A stretch of DNA of 64,000 nt, taken from positions 124,001 through 188,000 of the forward strand of contig JAUJYZ010000484.1 of NCBI GenBank assembly GCA_033675265.1. The letters run 5' to 3'. This document shows positions 1 through 9,904 of the stretch, one piece after another. Position 1 is the first letter of the stretch. Every line of letters begins with the position of its first letter. The notes beneath the pieces are model-generated. The model did no database searches, was not told the DNA's origin, and saw nothing but the letters and a program-made list of their open reading frames with translations. Source of the DNA: Actinostola sp. cb2023 (Eukaryota > Cnidaria > Anthozoa > Actiniaria > Actinostolidae). Made by a program: the position numbers and the translations under genes.

Positions 1-1231
1 CAAATGAGATTAAAATCAAGACATTTGAAAAGCTGAATTCAATGAAAAAACAGGAAGCCCGCACTTTTGATGTTGTTGGCTTTTCGCAAAACAACAACAT
101 TGAAAACAAAACAATCGTAATACGTATACCTTGCAAGCTTAAATTAATACTCTTCTGAATGAATGATACTCCAGATCGATGCACTGATAATTATTGAAAT
201 TTCTCAGCGAGATAAGAATTTATTTATTTACAAAACTTTCACCTATAAGTTTGAGAAAGAGACCACGAAGTACAAGTCATACATGGCAGTCACTGCCGTA
301 ACGGCGTAAGCTTAAATCAACTGAACCGGCTCCAGCAACAACTACAATCTAATAGAAGCCAATAGATAAACAACAACAATAGTCGAATTTAATATAGCAA
401 AATCTGTACCTGTAATATGGCCAAAATCATACAAAACTGCAAATTATCCAGTTGGCTTTGCTTGTCGCTCGGCTGCCGGCTTTGACTTGCATTGCATGTT
501 CAGTTGTTGTAGTTGTACATGTACTGGATGTAGCTTCACAATTACTGAATCAGAGCGATCACCTCTGGCTCTGTTTATCGATAAATATGTCTTTGTCTGA
601 AATATTTTGCCTGAGATTCATTAGCATTCAAGGAACGTAGTCAAATCCATCAATGTCGACGTCCTGTGAAAAGTTGAAGTTCAGCTTCTCAATCTCATGC
701 AAGCGGTAGAAAGACAACAAGAACTGAACGTCAGTTGAGAAAATTTGAACGATTTATTAAAGTTTTATGAGGATAGAATAAGTCCGTAGTTTTATATCTT
801 TCCGATTAACTTCTTTGTTAAACAGAAAAGTATCAGAAAAGTATAAGCTTACTTACAAGTTTGTCAAGACTGATTCAGTGATTGTGAAAACTCAGTTGAG
901 AACTTCTCAGTCAGCTTGTCATCGCTGTTTAATAGTCTTTCTGGTTGTAAGTTTTCGTTAACTATGAACTGGTTATCCATATCTAGATCTATGGCTGTGT
1001 TTCTGTTGTAGATTCTCCGTAAAAGTAGACGTTAAAACGACTGAAGAAAACAACTTTTGTCCTTCAAATAAACTGATTTTAGTATTCAATTTTGCTTGAT
1101 TCCTATTGGCTAGCGTAGCGAAAGACTGAACACTGCACTGGCTTTCTTTGCGACGCGCGATAAATAGCGACTCAAAATTATCTAAAAACTATATTTTTCT
1201 AAAACAAAGAGAACGCTATGGGATTCAAGGA
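1..1231. other. no gene recognised
   Basis: AT-rich sequence with no long reading frame, no recognisable protein and no clear repeat. The short open frame at 452-640 has no recognisable composition or motif and I leave it out. Confidence 0.6.
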
Positions 1232-1368
1232 AAATTCATTGGATGACGAGGGAATTCCACGTGGAATTCACTCGAAAAGGCGATATCGCACTCGTCGCTT
1301 CGCGACTTGTGCGATATCGCCTTTTCTCGTGAATTCAACGTGGAATTCCCTCGTCATCCAATGAATTT
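1232..1368. repeat. palindromic MITE-like hairpin
   Basis: A near-perfect inverted repeat of about 137 bp. The left arm begins AAATTCATTGGATGACGAGG and the right arm ends with its complement. The arms continue through CGATATCGC almost to the centre near 1300. The arms contain several short palindromes (GAATTC, CGATATCG). No coding capacity. Probably a foldback element; the family is not identified. Confidence 0.85.
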
Positions 1369-1442
1369 ACCTATAGAATTGTAGTCTTTTCATCTGGACA
1401 ACCTTTTTGAGAATGACTGTATATCAAAATGTGTTTTCTAAA

Positions 1443-1530
1443 TACAGTCGCACCTCCCGTAAGCGACCACCCAAAATGTCATGCTTTGTGGTCGCTTATG
1501 GGAGCTGGTCTCTTACGAGAATTCACTCAA
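1443..1530 (+). repeat. pogo/Tigger-like terminal repeat fragment
   Basis: Starts TACAGTCGCACCTCCCGTAA and repeats a 'gtaagcgacca / gtcgcttatggga' motif internally. A TACAGT start followed by iterated short motifs is typical of non-autonomous pogo/Tigger-type ends. Comparable ends lie near 20441 and 62150 with different internal motifs. Only one end is seen here. Confidence 0.5.
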
Positions 1531-1670
1531 CCATATGGGTCTAATGTTGCTTCTCAAACTCATTAATAATTCATTAGCTCAATAATAACCAATCAGCTCT
1601 CACGATTCGGGTCATGCAGATGGATGTATCTTGATACCGGGGGTAGAACTGATGAAGATACAATAATTTC

Positions 1671-1725
1671 AGTGTCTTGATCAGTGTCTTGATCAGTGAC
1701 CAAGACACTGATAGTCAAGACACTT
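1671..1725. repeat. short hairpin with repeated CAGTGTCTTGAT
   Basis: AGTGTCTTGATCAGTGTCTTGATCAG is followed by GACCAAGACACTGATAGTCAAGACACT, so two direct 12-mers face two inverted copies. No gene is associated. Confidence 0.7.
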
Positions 1726-1751
1726 AAATTGTTGATTATTTATATTACATA

Positions 1752-2170
1752 AGCCCTAAATTATCAAGGAGTTAGAGGGCATAAATGACTCACAATTTCT
1801 ATGTAGATTCTAAGAAAACCATTTGTAAAGTCAGGAAAACAGAGGGCCGAGGGCATTATAGGATATTTATGCCCGCAAATGACGTCAATATAACATGCGC
1901 GCGAATAATGGTTTATGCAAATTTTACTGAATTTGCCGCAGGTTTACGTGACGTCATAGTTCTGGGTCAAAATGTAAATTAGCTGCTTCAAAATTAAAAC
2001 AAGATGGCCGGGCATAAATAACCTCCATTGGGCCTAAATAAACCATTATGCCCTCAAAAGATCACATTTTACCTTAGCCCTAAATTATCAAGGACTTAGA
2101 GGGCATAAATCACTCACAATTTATATGAAGGGCATAAATGAACTTCATGGGCCTAAATAAACCATTATGC
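1752..2170. repeat. interspersed direct repeats around GGGCATAAAT
   Basis: The stretch beginning AGCCCTAAATTATCAAGGA at 1752 recurs at 2076, and GGGCCTAAATAAACCATTATG occurs near 2030 and 2150. The block is a partly duplicated repeat. The open frame over 1785-1982 is a by-product. Confidence 0.65.
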
Positions 2171-2228
2171 CCGGGGAAAAAATCACATTAAGTTTGGTTT
2201 CTTGCCTACAGGTTTGTGGCCTACGGCG

Positions 2229-2377
2229 CAATCTCGTACCCAGAGTCTGCGTTCCTCCTGGCCCTGGCCAGCGGCGAGAAACATTAGACTCGGGGAAAAT
2301 GGATTTTCGAGCTATGATCTCGCGTGGCGTCCAACCGCAAGCCCAAAATGGCGTGGGCGACTCTGGGAACGAGATTG
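2229..2377. repeat. MITE with CAATCTCGTNCCCAGAGT ends
   Basis: The left end CAATCTCGTACCCAGAGTC (2229) is mirrored by GACTCTGGGAACGAGATTG ending at 2377, giving about 19-bp inverted ends with one mismatch over a 149-bp element. It lies inside a short open frame (2167-2457) that I do not consider a gene. Confidence 0.8.
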
Positions 2378-2511
2378 CCTACGATGATGAAGAGAAGATC
2401 AGAGCCCATTTTAAAACTCGATCGGGCTTCTCCCATCGAGTAATGACGTATGTTTGAATACCGTACAAATGTGTACTGACTGTGTGACTGGCAAACTGAT
2501 ACTCCGGTCAC

Positions 2512-2580
2512 TTTGCACCAGTCCCGTACTAAGCGAGTATAAATAAGGTCGCACCCAGGACCACATCGCAGTTCGTCTGA
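2512..2580 (+). promoter_or_regulatory. dispersed core-promoter-like repeat, copy 1
   Basis: TTTGCACCAGTCCC leads to GAGTATAAATAAGGTC (a TATA box) and then GGACCACATCGCAGTTCGTCTGA, with about 25-30 nt between the TATA box and the CGCAGTTC segment, the spacing expected of a pol II start site. A second copy lies at 31416-31486. Conservation ends at the same GTCTGA in both copies. It is probably the promoter part of a mobile element (an LTR-type boundary is my inference). Here the 3' tail of the LINE abuts it. Confidence 0.55.
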
Positions 2581-2988
2581 ATAATAATAATAACTTGATT
2601 AATGTCTCAAGAAATCTTCTAGCTGGGCACAAGTACCCTACTAATCCGGCGGGGAGACTTAAATCTAAAATACTGTACATATAAAACTAAGATCTAAATA
2701 CAATTTATATAATTATGTTAAAAAATAAATAAAATTAAAAAAAGATAATGATAAATAAATGAATAAAATAAAATAAATATATATATAATAATCAGTAAGA
2801 ATGTGTTGTAGTTCAAAATGTATGTATCGGTATCTAGATTATTTACAATATTAAAGCTAGTGATTGCAGAGTCCACAGTTTTTACATGAATCGGTATTAA
2901 CTAAGTCAGTTAGATTCAATTTCCTTATTGAATTACTAAATGATTGGAGGGAGGGTGACGATCTAATAGACGAGTTTAGTTTAGACCA

Positions 2989-5157
2989 TCAATAGGGTCC
3001 AAAGTACCTAAGACTATGCCTCCCATATTTAACAGTATTATAATGATGTATTGAAAAATCAGTATTCCTAAGATTGTACTTATGAGGTGGAGATGAGTTA
3101 AACAGGTCTGATACAGTTCGAGGTAGTAACTTATACTTAATCTTGTACATTAGTATGGCAATGTTCTGTAGTCTTCTGTTATATAAAGTAGTAAGCTTGG
3201 CTCGCTTCAACAGTTCATCATAAGGTGAGTTGTAGTCACAGTAGACGGCCCTTAATCCTCTTTCATTAATGCGTTCAAGTTTATTTCTATCACTAGCCCT
3301 ACAAAAATGCCAGGCTAAGTTACAGTAATTAAAGTGAGGTAGGACAGCGGACTTGTAAATCTGCAGTTTAGCGTGGATTGGTATTAGCTTGCGCAGTCTT
3401 GTCAGGATCGACACCTATCTTCCTAGTTGTTGTAGTGCATATAGACGATATGTGGTCCGTGAAATTCAATCCTCTATCCAAAATGACTCCCAGCAGCTTA
3501 AATTGTTCTGTCTGACTAATAGTGAAGTCATCAATGACTACATCTCTCACATCTTGTTTACTTGTAGCTAGTACCATGAATTCGTATTTACTGCGATTTC
3601 CTTCGAGGTGGTTTCCTCTGTACCACTCCGCGGTAGTCCTGCCATCCCGTTCCAATACTTTGGTTACCTTTTCCACATCCTCATTTGAGGAGTAAAGTTG
3701 GTGGTCATCTGTATACATAGAGAGTTGTGATTCTATATCTTCGTAGAACAAGTCGTTCTGGTAGATATTCCATAGGACTGGCCCTAAAGCAGAACCCTGA
3801 GGACATCCACGGTTGATGGTTTTCCAACCACTTGTTACGTTACCAAGCCTTACTCTATTCTTTCTATCTTCAAAGTAAGATTTGAGAAGAGTTGTGGAAT
3901 GACAGGAGAGCCCATAAGCCTGGAGCTTGGCGAGTAGCAATTGAATCAAATACATTGATACATTGAATCAAAAGCCTTGCTCATATCCGTGGATAGGACA
4001 GCTACTGCCTTGTTCTTGTCTAGAGCTAGTTTCCAGTCTTCTATCAGTCGGACTAAGGTGGTTTCACAGCTATATGTAGTCCGATAGGCTGACATAAACG
4101 TGTCAAAAATCTTTTCTGACAAATTCTTCAGTTGTTTACAAAGTAGTTGTTCAAATATTTTATCCACGGATGTCAGTATAGTTACTGGTTTGTAGTTTAT
4201 CTTATTTAAAGGGTCATCCTTCTTGTGTACTGGGGTCCATTCGCCTCGTTTCCAATCCTCCGGCCACACGCCCTGCTCTATGGCTTGATTGTATATTAAT
4301 GTCAGTGAGGCAGCAATTTCGTCGGCTGCTATTTTGAGAGCACCTGGGGGTACAAGATCGTAGCCCATAGCTTTATGAGGGTTCACTTGATTGAGTGCTT
4401 TCAGCACCTCGTCATGTGTGATCTTCCTAAAGCTGAATATGTTGTCAGGCCATTTGTCTTTAATCTTTTTGACATTGGCATGATTCGTGCTAGCATTGCT
4501 CCCAGTGTTCACAGGTATATTTCCTACGTTGTCTGCTATGGTGGCAAAGTAGTTGGCAAAAACGTCGGCCACCTCATGCTGATCTTGTACGATATTATCT
4601 CCAACTTTTAATGAAATATCTGTGTTATCCTTGCTCTTGTCCTTCAAGAAGGGTGTAAACGTTTTGAAGAAAGACCTTGGATTGGCTTTTAGGTCATCTG
4701 CTTTGTTTCTCCAGTAGTTCTTGATCGCTTTTCTCCTGATCCGGGCAGCAATATTCATCCATTTCCTCATCTGTTCCAGACTCTCTTCGGTTTGCAGTTT
4801 CTTATGTCGCTTAGCAAATTTTCTTTTCTTCCTTATAGCTTGTTTCCATTCCGTGGTTATGTACGGTGCATCTCTCTCCCTCACCCTCATCTTCCTCAGT
4901 GGCATATGTCTATCCAGTACCTTAATCATCTCAGTATGCCAACACTCATATTGCTTATTTACTGAGCTGATATTACCGAGTTCAACAACATCGATGGCTT
5001 CTTTTAGATCTGCCTTGAGTTTCACTGGATCTAAGGTTTTGGAACTCCTAAAGGATATGATTTTGGCTGGGTAGTGTTTTACTTTTGGTTTCAGGAAGCC
5101 ATATATCATTGCATGGTCACTGAGACCGAAGTCAACTACCCCCGCACAGTCGAACAT
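2989..5157 (-). pseudogene. LINE reverse transcriptase, frameshifted
   Basis: Copies the element RNA into DNA at a nicked target. The frame from 5157 to 3946 carries the end of the endonuclease (FGLSDHAMIYGF) and RT motifs YKPVTILTSVDKIFEQLL and LSTDMSKAFDS. At about 3950 a short local duplication of ATTGAATCAAA shifts the frame. The next frame (3955-3368) has GCPQGSALGPVLWNIYQND and the catalytic box as MYTDDHQLY; the usual second residue is Ala (YADD), so Thr is a substitution. A second shift near 3414 moves into the C-terminal thumb/connection frame (3414-2989, LPHFNYCNLAWHFCRAS). At least two breaks plus one upstream near 5235 rule out a working protein. Confidence 0.88.
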
Positions 5158-5224
5158 CTCGGGCTTGTTTGTAAGAATAACGTCAATGAGTGTTTTTGTA
5201 GTTGCGGTGATTCTTGTGTGCTCC

Positions 5225-6022
5225 TCAATCAGGCATAAGGTCGAAAATATCCTCTATATCCTTAAGTATCTTACCCTCTCTGCTGTTGGGTTTGAGCTTA
5301 TCCAGGTTAATGTCACCCAGAATTATGACAGACTGCCTTTGAGAAAGGGCCCAAGTGAACAGGTGGTTCAGTTCATCTTCAAGTTCTGTGTAGTAACTTC
5401 CATTTGAAGATTTAGATGGAGGTCTGTACAGCCCTAGAACTATAGAATTATTGTTCCCAAGGTTTACATCAAGGGCAAGAGGTTCCAACGTCTTATAGGC
5501 CTTTGCTAATTTTAATTGACTGACAGCAATCCCTGTTCTTACATAAGCCATCACTCCTCCTCCTCCTTTAACTCTGTCATTTCGGAAGAGTCGATAATTG
5601 GTCAGCTTATAAAGGCTGTTAGGATATGTAGAATCGATTTTTGTTTCAGTCAAGATTATAATTCTCGCTTCTAGCTTTTCATTAATTGCCTTTAACTCGT
5701 CAAACTTGTTTTGTAGGCTGTTTATGTTTAGATGGACGAGTAAATCCTGATTGTGATGCATTTTTCTCTTGTGTGACATAACGGCAAGAGGGTCCTCTTC
5801 CGATGCACTAGAGTGTGACGAGTCATTGTGGTTGTTTTGGAGTAATATATCGTTCGTAGAACTGTTCGAGTTGAAGCTTAAATCCGTAGGAAGGATTCTG
5901 AGAAGACAGACTGTACAGGTCCATGATGTACTAGTGCCAGATATTATTTGTCGTTGATAGTTTCTTACAGACAAACCAGCACATTTAAAGTGATACTGGA
6001 GATTACAACTCTGACATGACAC
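5225..6022 (-). pseudogene. LINE PHD-like finger and APE endonuclease, 5' part of ORF
   Basis: The 265-residue frame opens with a Cys/His cluster (CQSCNLQYHFKCAGL, then WTCTVCL), a PHD-type zinc finger known from CR1/L2 ORFs. An APE endonuclease follows: HLNINSLQNKFDEL, ILTETKIDSTYPNS, and ILGDINLD near residue 240. The first Met is unlikely to be the true start, because the frame is open upstream as AKNHRTVSCQSC up to the poly(A) insertion, and GDICPNPGP lies beyond that. It ends in a stop at 5225; the continuation is in another frame from about 5240, so a one-base shift splits the endonuclease. Confidence 0.85.
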
Positions 6023-6052
6023 AGTTCGATGATTTTTAGCGATAGTCCTTTC

Positions 6053-6161
6053 TTTTTTCTTTTTCTTTTTTCTTTTTTCTTTTTTTTTTTTACAAAGTTT
6101 TTTATTCCCAAATAAAGTTATATTTTACATGTGGCATTTTACACAATGTTACATATGCATG
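6053..6161 (-). mobile_element. 109-bp retroposed mRNA 3' end with poly(A) and TSD
   Basis: The 10-mer TAGTCCTTTC occurs at 6043-6052 and again at 6162-6171. Read on the minus strand, the sequence between them ends in AATAAA (complement of TTTATT at 6101-6106), about 10 nt later an A tract with interspersed G, and then the duplicated target. This is the signature of target-primed reverse transcription of a 5'-truncated polyadenylated transcript. It lies inside the LINE reading frame. The source transcript is not identified. Confidence 0.85.
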
Positions 6162-6213
6162 TAGTCCTTTCGCATATATTACATTTCGTCTTGTTGGTAA
6201 TGGCGCTTGTACT

Positions 6214-6240
6214 GGGTCCTGGATTAGGACATATATCTCC
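6214..6240 (-). other. 2A-like motif in the LINE N-terminus
   Basis: The minus strand reads GDICPNPGP, preceded by LTRLACLAL. The NPGP core with an Asp at -7 resembles 2A/StopGo peptides, which occur at the N-terminus of several invertebrate CR1-type LINEs (usually DxExNPGP). Here Cys replaces the Glu, so activity may be reduced. The frame is open upstream only to a stop about 42 codons away. A more N-terminal hydrophobic segment (MAATSLLSPFVILLFG, 6530-6315) is in another frame. Confidence 0.6.
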
Positions 6241-6314
6241 ACATAAAGCCAGACAAGCCAGTCTAGTTAGATTAAAGCTGGCAACAGCATTTGGATAGTA
6301 TTTCAGCCTTGAGA

Positions 6315-6530
6315 CTAAATAAATCCTCCTCTTCTTCTTCGACGTAGGTTCAGGACAGCCAGAAATGCCTTTGTATCAAAGCGAAGCTTAGTGGGAATAC
6401 GAATTAGGTAGTTTCCATCGGTAGTAGTATGATTACAAGAGATTTCAGGATGTTCCAGACAGGGTTTCAAATATAGGGAGGTTCCAAACAGTAATATAAC
6501 AAACGGAGATAAGAGACTTGTGGCCGCCAT
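6315..6530 (-). pseudogene. probable LINE N-terminal hydrophobic/basic segment
   Basis: A 71-residue frame: a hydrophobic start (MAATSLLSPFVILLFGTSLY), then polar residues and a run of arginines (NLRRRRRGG). The Arg-rich end lies over the same bases as the Lys/Arg-rich stretch (SKKKRR) that leads into the 2A-like motif in another frame. I infer that it is the original N-terminus separated by a frameshift. An unrelated transcript is possible. Confidence 0.4.
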
Positions 6531-6666
6531 GACCGTGACCGGTCATGATGAAACCCCGCATGGAACGACACAGCTTTGACTTGTTGGGGAACAAGTTCTT
6601 CAAGCGTACGTGGCGGCCGCTCAAGCTTTGATAGCCTGCTGTTCCTGGCCTTGCAGTCATTGCTGC

Positions 6667-7060
6667 TCTAAATGCTTCACTAGGCGCTCAGCCAATTGCC
6701 CCACAAAACGTCGAGCTTGGTGACTCTATGGGTAAATTGCTAGTTTTGTAGGCTATCGTTTCGCTCTTTCTCTCCTCACACGTGCATTGGTGTTCCGGTA
6801 CTTTTAATATTCGTCGTTGAAACACTGTTGGATTAGTGTGCTTATTCTCTTCTCACGAGTCTTGCTATTTGTTAGTTTGAGTAGTTTGCCCTTCTCACCT
6901 GTTTTCTCTCTCCCCCTCGTGTTCGCGCCGCTTTCGTTCTTCATTCAGTGCTTTTGGTGGCTTTATTGCTGTAGTTTTTTATTGATATTTAGCTGTTTTG
7001 TCCTACTTTCTGGTCCCTGTTTATGTTTTCCAGTTGGTATACTACGGTGGCCCACAAGTA
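6667..7060. other. gene-free; possibly LINE 5' UTR
   Basis: A pyrimidine-rich plus strand yields a hydrophobic-looking open frame (6817-7092) with no recognisable motif. It could be the 5' untranslated region of the minus-strand LINE, or unrelated spacer. Confidence 0.4.
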
Positions 7061-7340
7061 TTACGGCAATAAACAAAAGCTCACGGCAATAAACAAAAGC
7101 CCACGGCAATAAACAAAAGCCCACGGCATTAAAGAAAAGCCCACGGCATTAAACAAAAGCCCACGGCATTAAACAAAAGCCCACGGCATTAAACAAAAGC
7201 TCACGGCAATAAACAAAAGCCCACGGCAATAAACAAAAGCTCACGGCAATAAACAAAAGCCCACGGCAATAAACAAAAGCTCACGGCAATAAACAAAAGC
7301 CCACGGTAATAAACAAAAGCTCACGGCAATAAACAAAAGC
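7061..7340. repeat. 20-bp minisatellite, 14 units in exact register
   Basis: Fourteen contiguous 20-bp units of the form YYACGGCAATAAACAAAAGC. Variants are confined mostly to the first two bases and to GGCAAT/GGCATT; there is no length variation. The array ends about 80 bp before the likely integrase start at 7424. Spacers are absent, so it is not a CRISPR array. Confidence 0.97.
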
Positions 7341-7423
7341 TCACGGCGGAAGTGAACAATATGAGTTGAAATAAACCACATGACCAAAAGACCACAATGC
7401 TTTGCGCGAAAGTGAAAATCAAG

Positions 7424-8068
7424 ATGGCGGACATAGATGAAGATTTTTCCGAGGAAGAGTTGATAAAGTTTTATTTCTACAGAGGCTTTCAGTACGATGA
7501 AATTCGCATGCTTCTCAGCAAAAGTCACAACCTAGAGATGAGTATTGCTACCCTTAAAAGGCGAATTAAAATGTATGGCCTTAGGAGACGTAATATTTCC
7601 TACAATTACGGCGAACTTGAGAGGAAGATAAGAGAAATCGTGGATTGGCCTGGATGCTTGAAAGGCTATCGTTCTGTTTGGCACACACTTCAGATGAAGG
7701 GTATCAGAGTACCTCGATTTGCAGTGCAATCGCTTTTACGTGACATCGATCCTGAAGGAACCAAGGAAAGAAAAGCTCATAGGCTCAAAAGAAGAACTTA
7801 CCAAAACCCTGGCCCTAACTTTTCTTGGCATTGCGATGGATACGATAAACTTAAGCCATTTGGGTTCCCTATTCACGGCTGCGTAGATGGATTCAGCAGG
7901 AAGATGTTATGGCTTTGTGTCACTCGTTCAAACAGTAATCCAAATAGAATAGCCACTTTTTATTTAGATGCTATTAAGGAATTTGGTGGATGTCCAGTTA
8001 ACCTGATAACGGACCTGGGAACAGAAAATGGAATAATGGCGGGAATTCACTCATTTTACAGAGATAAT
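7424..8068 (+). pseudogene. DDE integrase-core protein, 5' part, interrupted
   Basis: A metazoan retroviral-integrase-fold protein. A helix-turn-helix-like N-terminus (EELIKFYFYRGFQYDEIRML, then ATLKRRIKMYGL) precedes the catalytic core. Numbered from the upstream Met at 7397, D147 lies in WHCDGYDKLKPFGF and D206 in LITDLGTENG. I prefer the start at 7424 because CAAGATGGCG is a good Kozak context and homologous N-termini begin near there (family knowledge). The family frame stops matching after FYRDN (residue 224). The next bases are the 17-bp end of the 14.4-kb segment, adding a short LSPKKKS tail before TAA at 8101. The catalytic Glu and C-terminus are at 22494-22994. Confidence 0.88.
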
Positions 8069-8085
8069 CACGAGGAGCTTAGTCC
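8069..8085 (+). repeat. left terminal inverted repeat of the 14.4-kb element
   Basis: CACGAGGAGCTTAGTCC, then GAAAAAAAAATCATAAC. Matches the reverse complement of 22472-22488 at 17/17, with weaker A-rich similarity beyond. The first three codons (His-Glu-Glu) are in frame with the integrase, which makes the boundary easy to miss. Confidence 0.85.
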
Positions 8086-8380
8086 GAAAAAAAAATCATA
8101 ACAGGGAGTACGAAATCAGTCAAAAATCTGTCAAAAATATGTCTTGTGGGTGTGAAAATTTAATTTCGTTAAAGTGTCAAATGCATTATATCTGTCAACT
8201 ATAAGAAGCCCGATAAAAATAAACCATATACCGGTAGTTAAATTAAACCACAGGATTTGTAAACCACCATGAAAACCTTTTTTAATATGAAACCGTAACT
8301 GATTAAACCATTTTGCATTTCTATATGTACAAAAATGAATTAAAAATTGTCCATTGACTAAATCATGCCTCGGGGCTTAT

Positions 8381-9487
8381 TTACATTTTCTTCTTGTGTT
8401 GTTCCAAAGTCGCTGCTACCGTTTGGGCACTATTTGGGCGAAGACCGGGTACACTTAAGATGCATGGTTGAAATAAATGATCTGCTGCTTTAGTTTTCAT
8501 TCCTCGTCTCAAGACAAATTTAATGATGATGCCCAGAGAGAAAATGTCGCTTGAAGTAGACGGGGGAAACCGGCCCTCCAGCACTTCTGGAGCTATCCAG
8601 TGATACTTCTTCGCATCTCGGCTCTTCCTTTCACAACAACCCACCGCCGTGATTTTTGAACTCTTTCCAAAATCTATTATAACCGGTCTCCATTGTTCTT
8701 GAGATGAATGTAGCACAACGTTATTCTCTTTGAGGTCGTTGTGGATCCAACCTTGATTATGAATATATCCTAAGCCTTTTGCGAGTTTAACTAGAACATC
8801 CAACCATTCATGTGTTGTCAAAAGCTCACTTTTAACGGCATTCGCTAGGGTATATGCTGTTTCCTTATCGCCGTGGAATTGAGTTACAAGTAAGTATGGT
8901 TGAGTACTTAAACTAACTCCGATCACAAGGGGTAAGCATGGGTGATGACCTTTGCTCTGGATTTCTTGTACTGCAGTTATTTCATTAACAACTTCGGTCT
9001 TTCTTATTGAATGTTTAAAAACCTTGACAACTACCGGTATATTTCCTCGATATACGCCTTTGTAGCAATCTCCAAAACTACCACTTCCAATGGAATTCTC
9101 TGGCCCCCTTTGATACGATAGATCTTCCCTATTTATCCGTGGTAGTTCTTTTGGCCTGGGAATTTTTGGAGACGTTGATTTGCTTGGTACTTGTTTCGGT
9201 TTTTTAAATTCAATGATATTTGCTCTAGACTTTTCAGGAGCATCTTTCCTGGCAAGTGAAACCATCTGGTATCCCCGACCCTTGATAGGAGAGCTTTTCT
9301 TTGGTAAATGTTCCTCCACGTGCTCGGTTTGGACAGCACTAGATTTCGTGGTTATCAACACTTTGGGTTTGTCACTTTTGATAATCTTTTTTAACTGCTT
9401 CATACGTTGTCTGTAGCGTTTTTTCTCGTCTCTTCTTTCTTGTGGAGTATGTTTTCTAAATGACTTGTGAGTTTTCTTACCGTCCAT
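8381..9487 (-). CDS. Ser/Thr-Tyr protein kinase (TKL-like) carried by the element
   Basis: A 368-residue single-exon kinase. Residues 1-120 are Lys/Arg-rich and probably disordered (HTPQERRDEKKRYRQRMKQL), with likely nuclear localisation signals. The catalytic domain is 125-365: Gly loop GSGSFGDCYKG (134-144), Lys155 in VVVKVFK, Glu169 for the salt bridge, catalytic loop HNDLKENN (249-256; HND instead of HRD, catalytic Asp251 present), D272-F-G, A299-P-E and Asp314. All residues needed for phosphotransfer are there. It starts with ATG and has no frame break. It sits next to the left TIR, divergent from the C2H2 exon at 9653. Its substrate is unknown; it might modify the transposase or a host factor. 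Confidence 0.88.
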   Translation of the reverse strand: MDGKKTHKSFRKHTPQERRDEKKRYRQRMKQLKKIIKSDKPKVLITTKSSAVQTEHVEEHLPKKSSPIKGRGYQMVSLARKDAPEKSRANIIEFKKPKQVPSKSTSPKIPRPKELPRINREDLSYQRGPENSIGSGSFGDCYKGVYRGNIPVVVKVFKHSIRKTEVVNEITAVQEIQSKGHHPCLPLVIGVSLSTQPYLLVTQFHGDKETAYTLANAVKSELLTTHEWLDVLVKLAKGLGYIHNQGWIHNDLKENNVVLHSSQEQWRPVIIDFGKSSKITAVGCCERKSRDAKKYHWIAPEVLEGRFPPSTSSDIFSLGIIIKFVLRRGMKTKAADHLFQPCILSVPGLRPNSAQTVAATLEQHKKKM

Positions 9488-9652
9488 GATTTACATTTAA
9501 AATGTGATACCGGAGCCCCGAATTCTCGACGGACGTGTCTAACTAACCTGGCTATTATTGGTCAATTATGCATATAAACTTCCGGAGATGCTAAGGCAAG
9601 AACGCGTCTTTGTTTTTAAAATATAAATCACACAAAAAGCAATCGCTAAAAT
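9488..9652. promoter_or_regulatory. divergent intergenic region of kinase and zinc-finger genes
   Basis: 165 bp separate the kinase start codon (minus) from the zinc-finger start codon (plus). It holds AT-rich runs (TTTTTAAAATATAAATCACA) on the plus side, compatible with a TATA-like element for the zinc-finger gene. A bidirectional promoter is inferred from layout only. Confidence 0.4.
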
Positions 9653-9904
9653 ATGTCCTGTTCAACTCCTTGCGTTATCTGTTCGAAAAAGTTTGTTTCT
9701 AGCAGAACTCTTGCCAAGCACAGTCTAGAGAGGCATGGAAAGATAACTACGCACTGTAAATTTTATGATGAATCAAAAGAAGTTCAACTCCCGGTATCTT
9801 CTGAACTTGACTCAACAAGTATTTCCTACAAGAACTACTTAACGTGGCTAGCTTGTGTTGCAGAGAGAATAAATGGCTCTCACATGGCCAAGAATCGAGG
9901 ACAG
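9653..9904 (+). CDS. C2H2 zinc-finger protein, first exon
   Basis: Starts with ATG and encodes one C2H2 finger (C7-x2-C10, then H22 and H27 in TLAKHSLERH) and a further 55 residues of unknown nature (SYKNYLTWLACVAERINGSHMAKNRG). Coding sense seems to end at GGACAG followed by GTCAGC, a plausible splice donor. The read-through frame stops at 9943 after unlikely residues. The downstream exon is uncertain: the 22 bp at this exon's end reappear inverted at 10918-10940, so the locus is rearranged. Candidate later exon: 11080-11520. Confidence 0.6.

Larger units (their letters stand above)
2581..6666 (-). mobile_element. CR1/L2-like non-LTR retrotransposon, degenerate
   Basis: Minus-strand LINE. 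In 5' to 3' order it holds a hydrophobic N-terminal segment (6530-6315), a 2A-like GDICPNPGP motif (6240-6214), a PHD-like Cys/His domain, an APE-type endonuclease and a reverse transcriptase ending at 2989. The 3' end runs into an ATT-rich tail at 2592-2581. Several reading-frame breaks and a 109-bp insertion show the copy is inactive. Its 5' limit is uncertain and may extend toward 7050. Confidence 0.85.

Noticed and set aside
7061..7340. Possible CRISPR array
   Set aside because: Units are contiguous 20-mers without unique spacers, in an animal-type genome.
7397..7423. Integrase start at the first ATG
   Set aside because: The ATG at 7424 has a stronger context and fits the family N-terminus; the upstream nine codons look untranslated.
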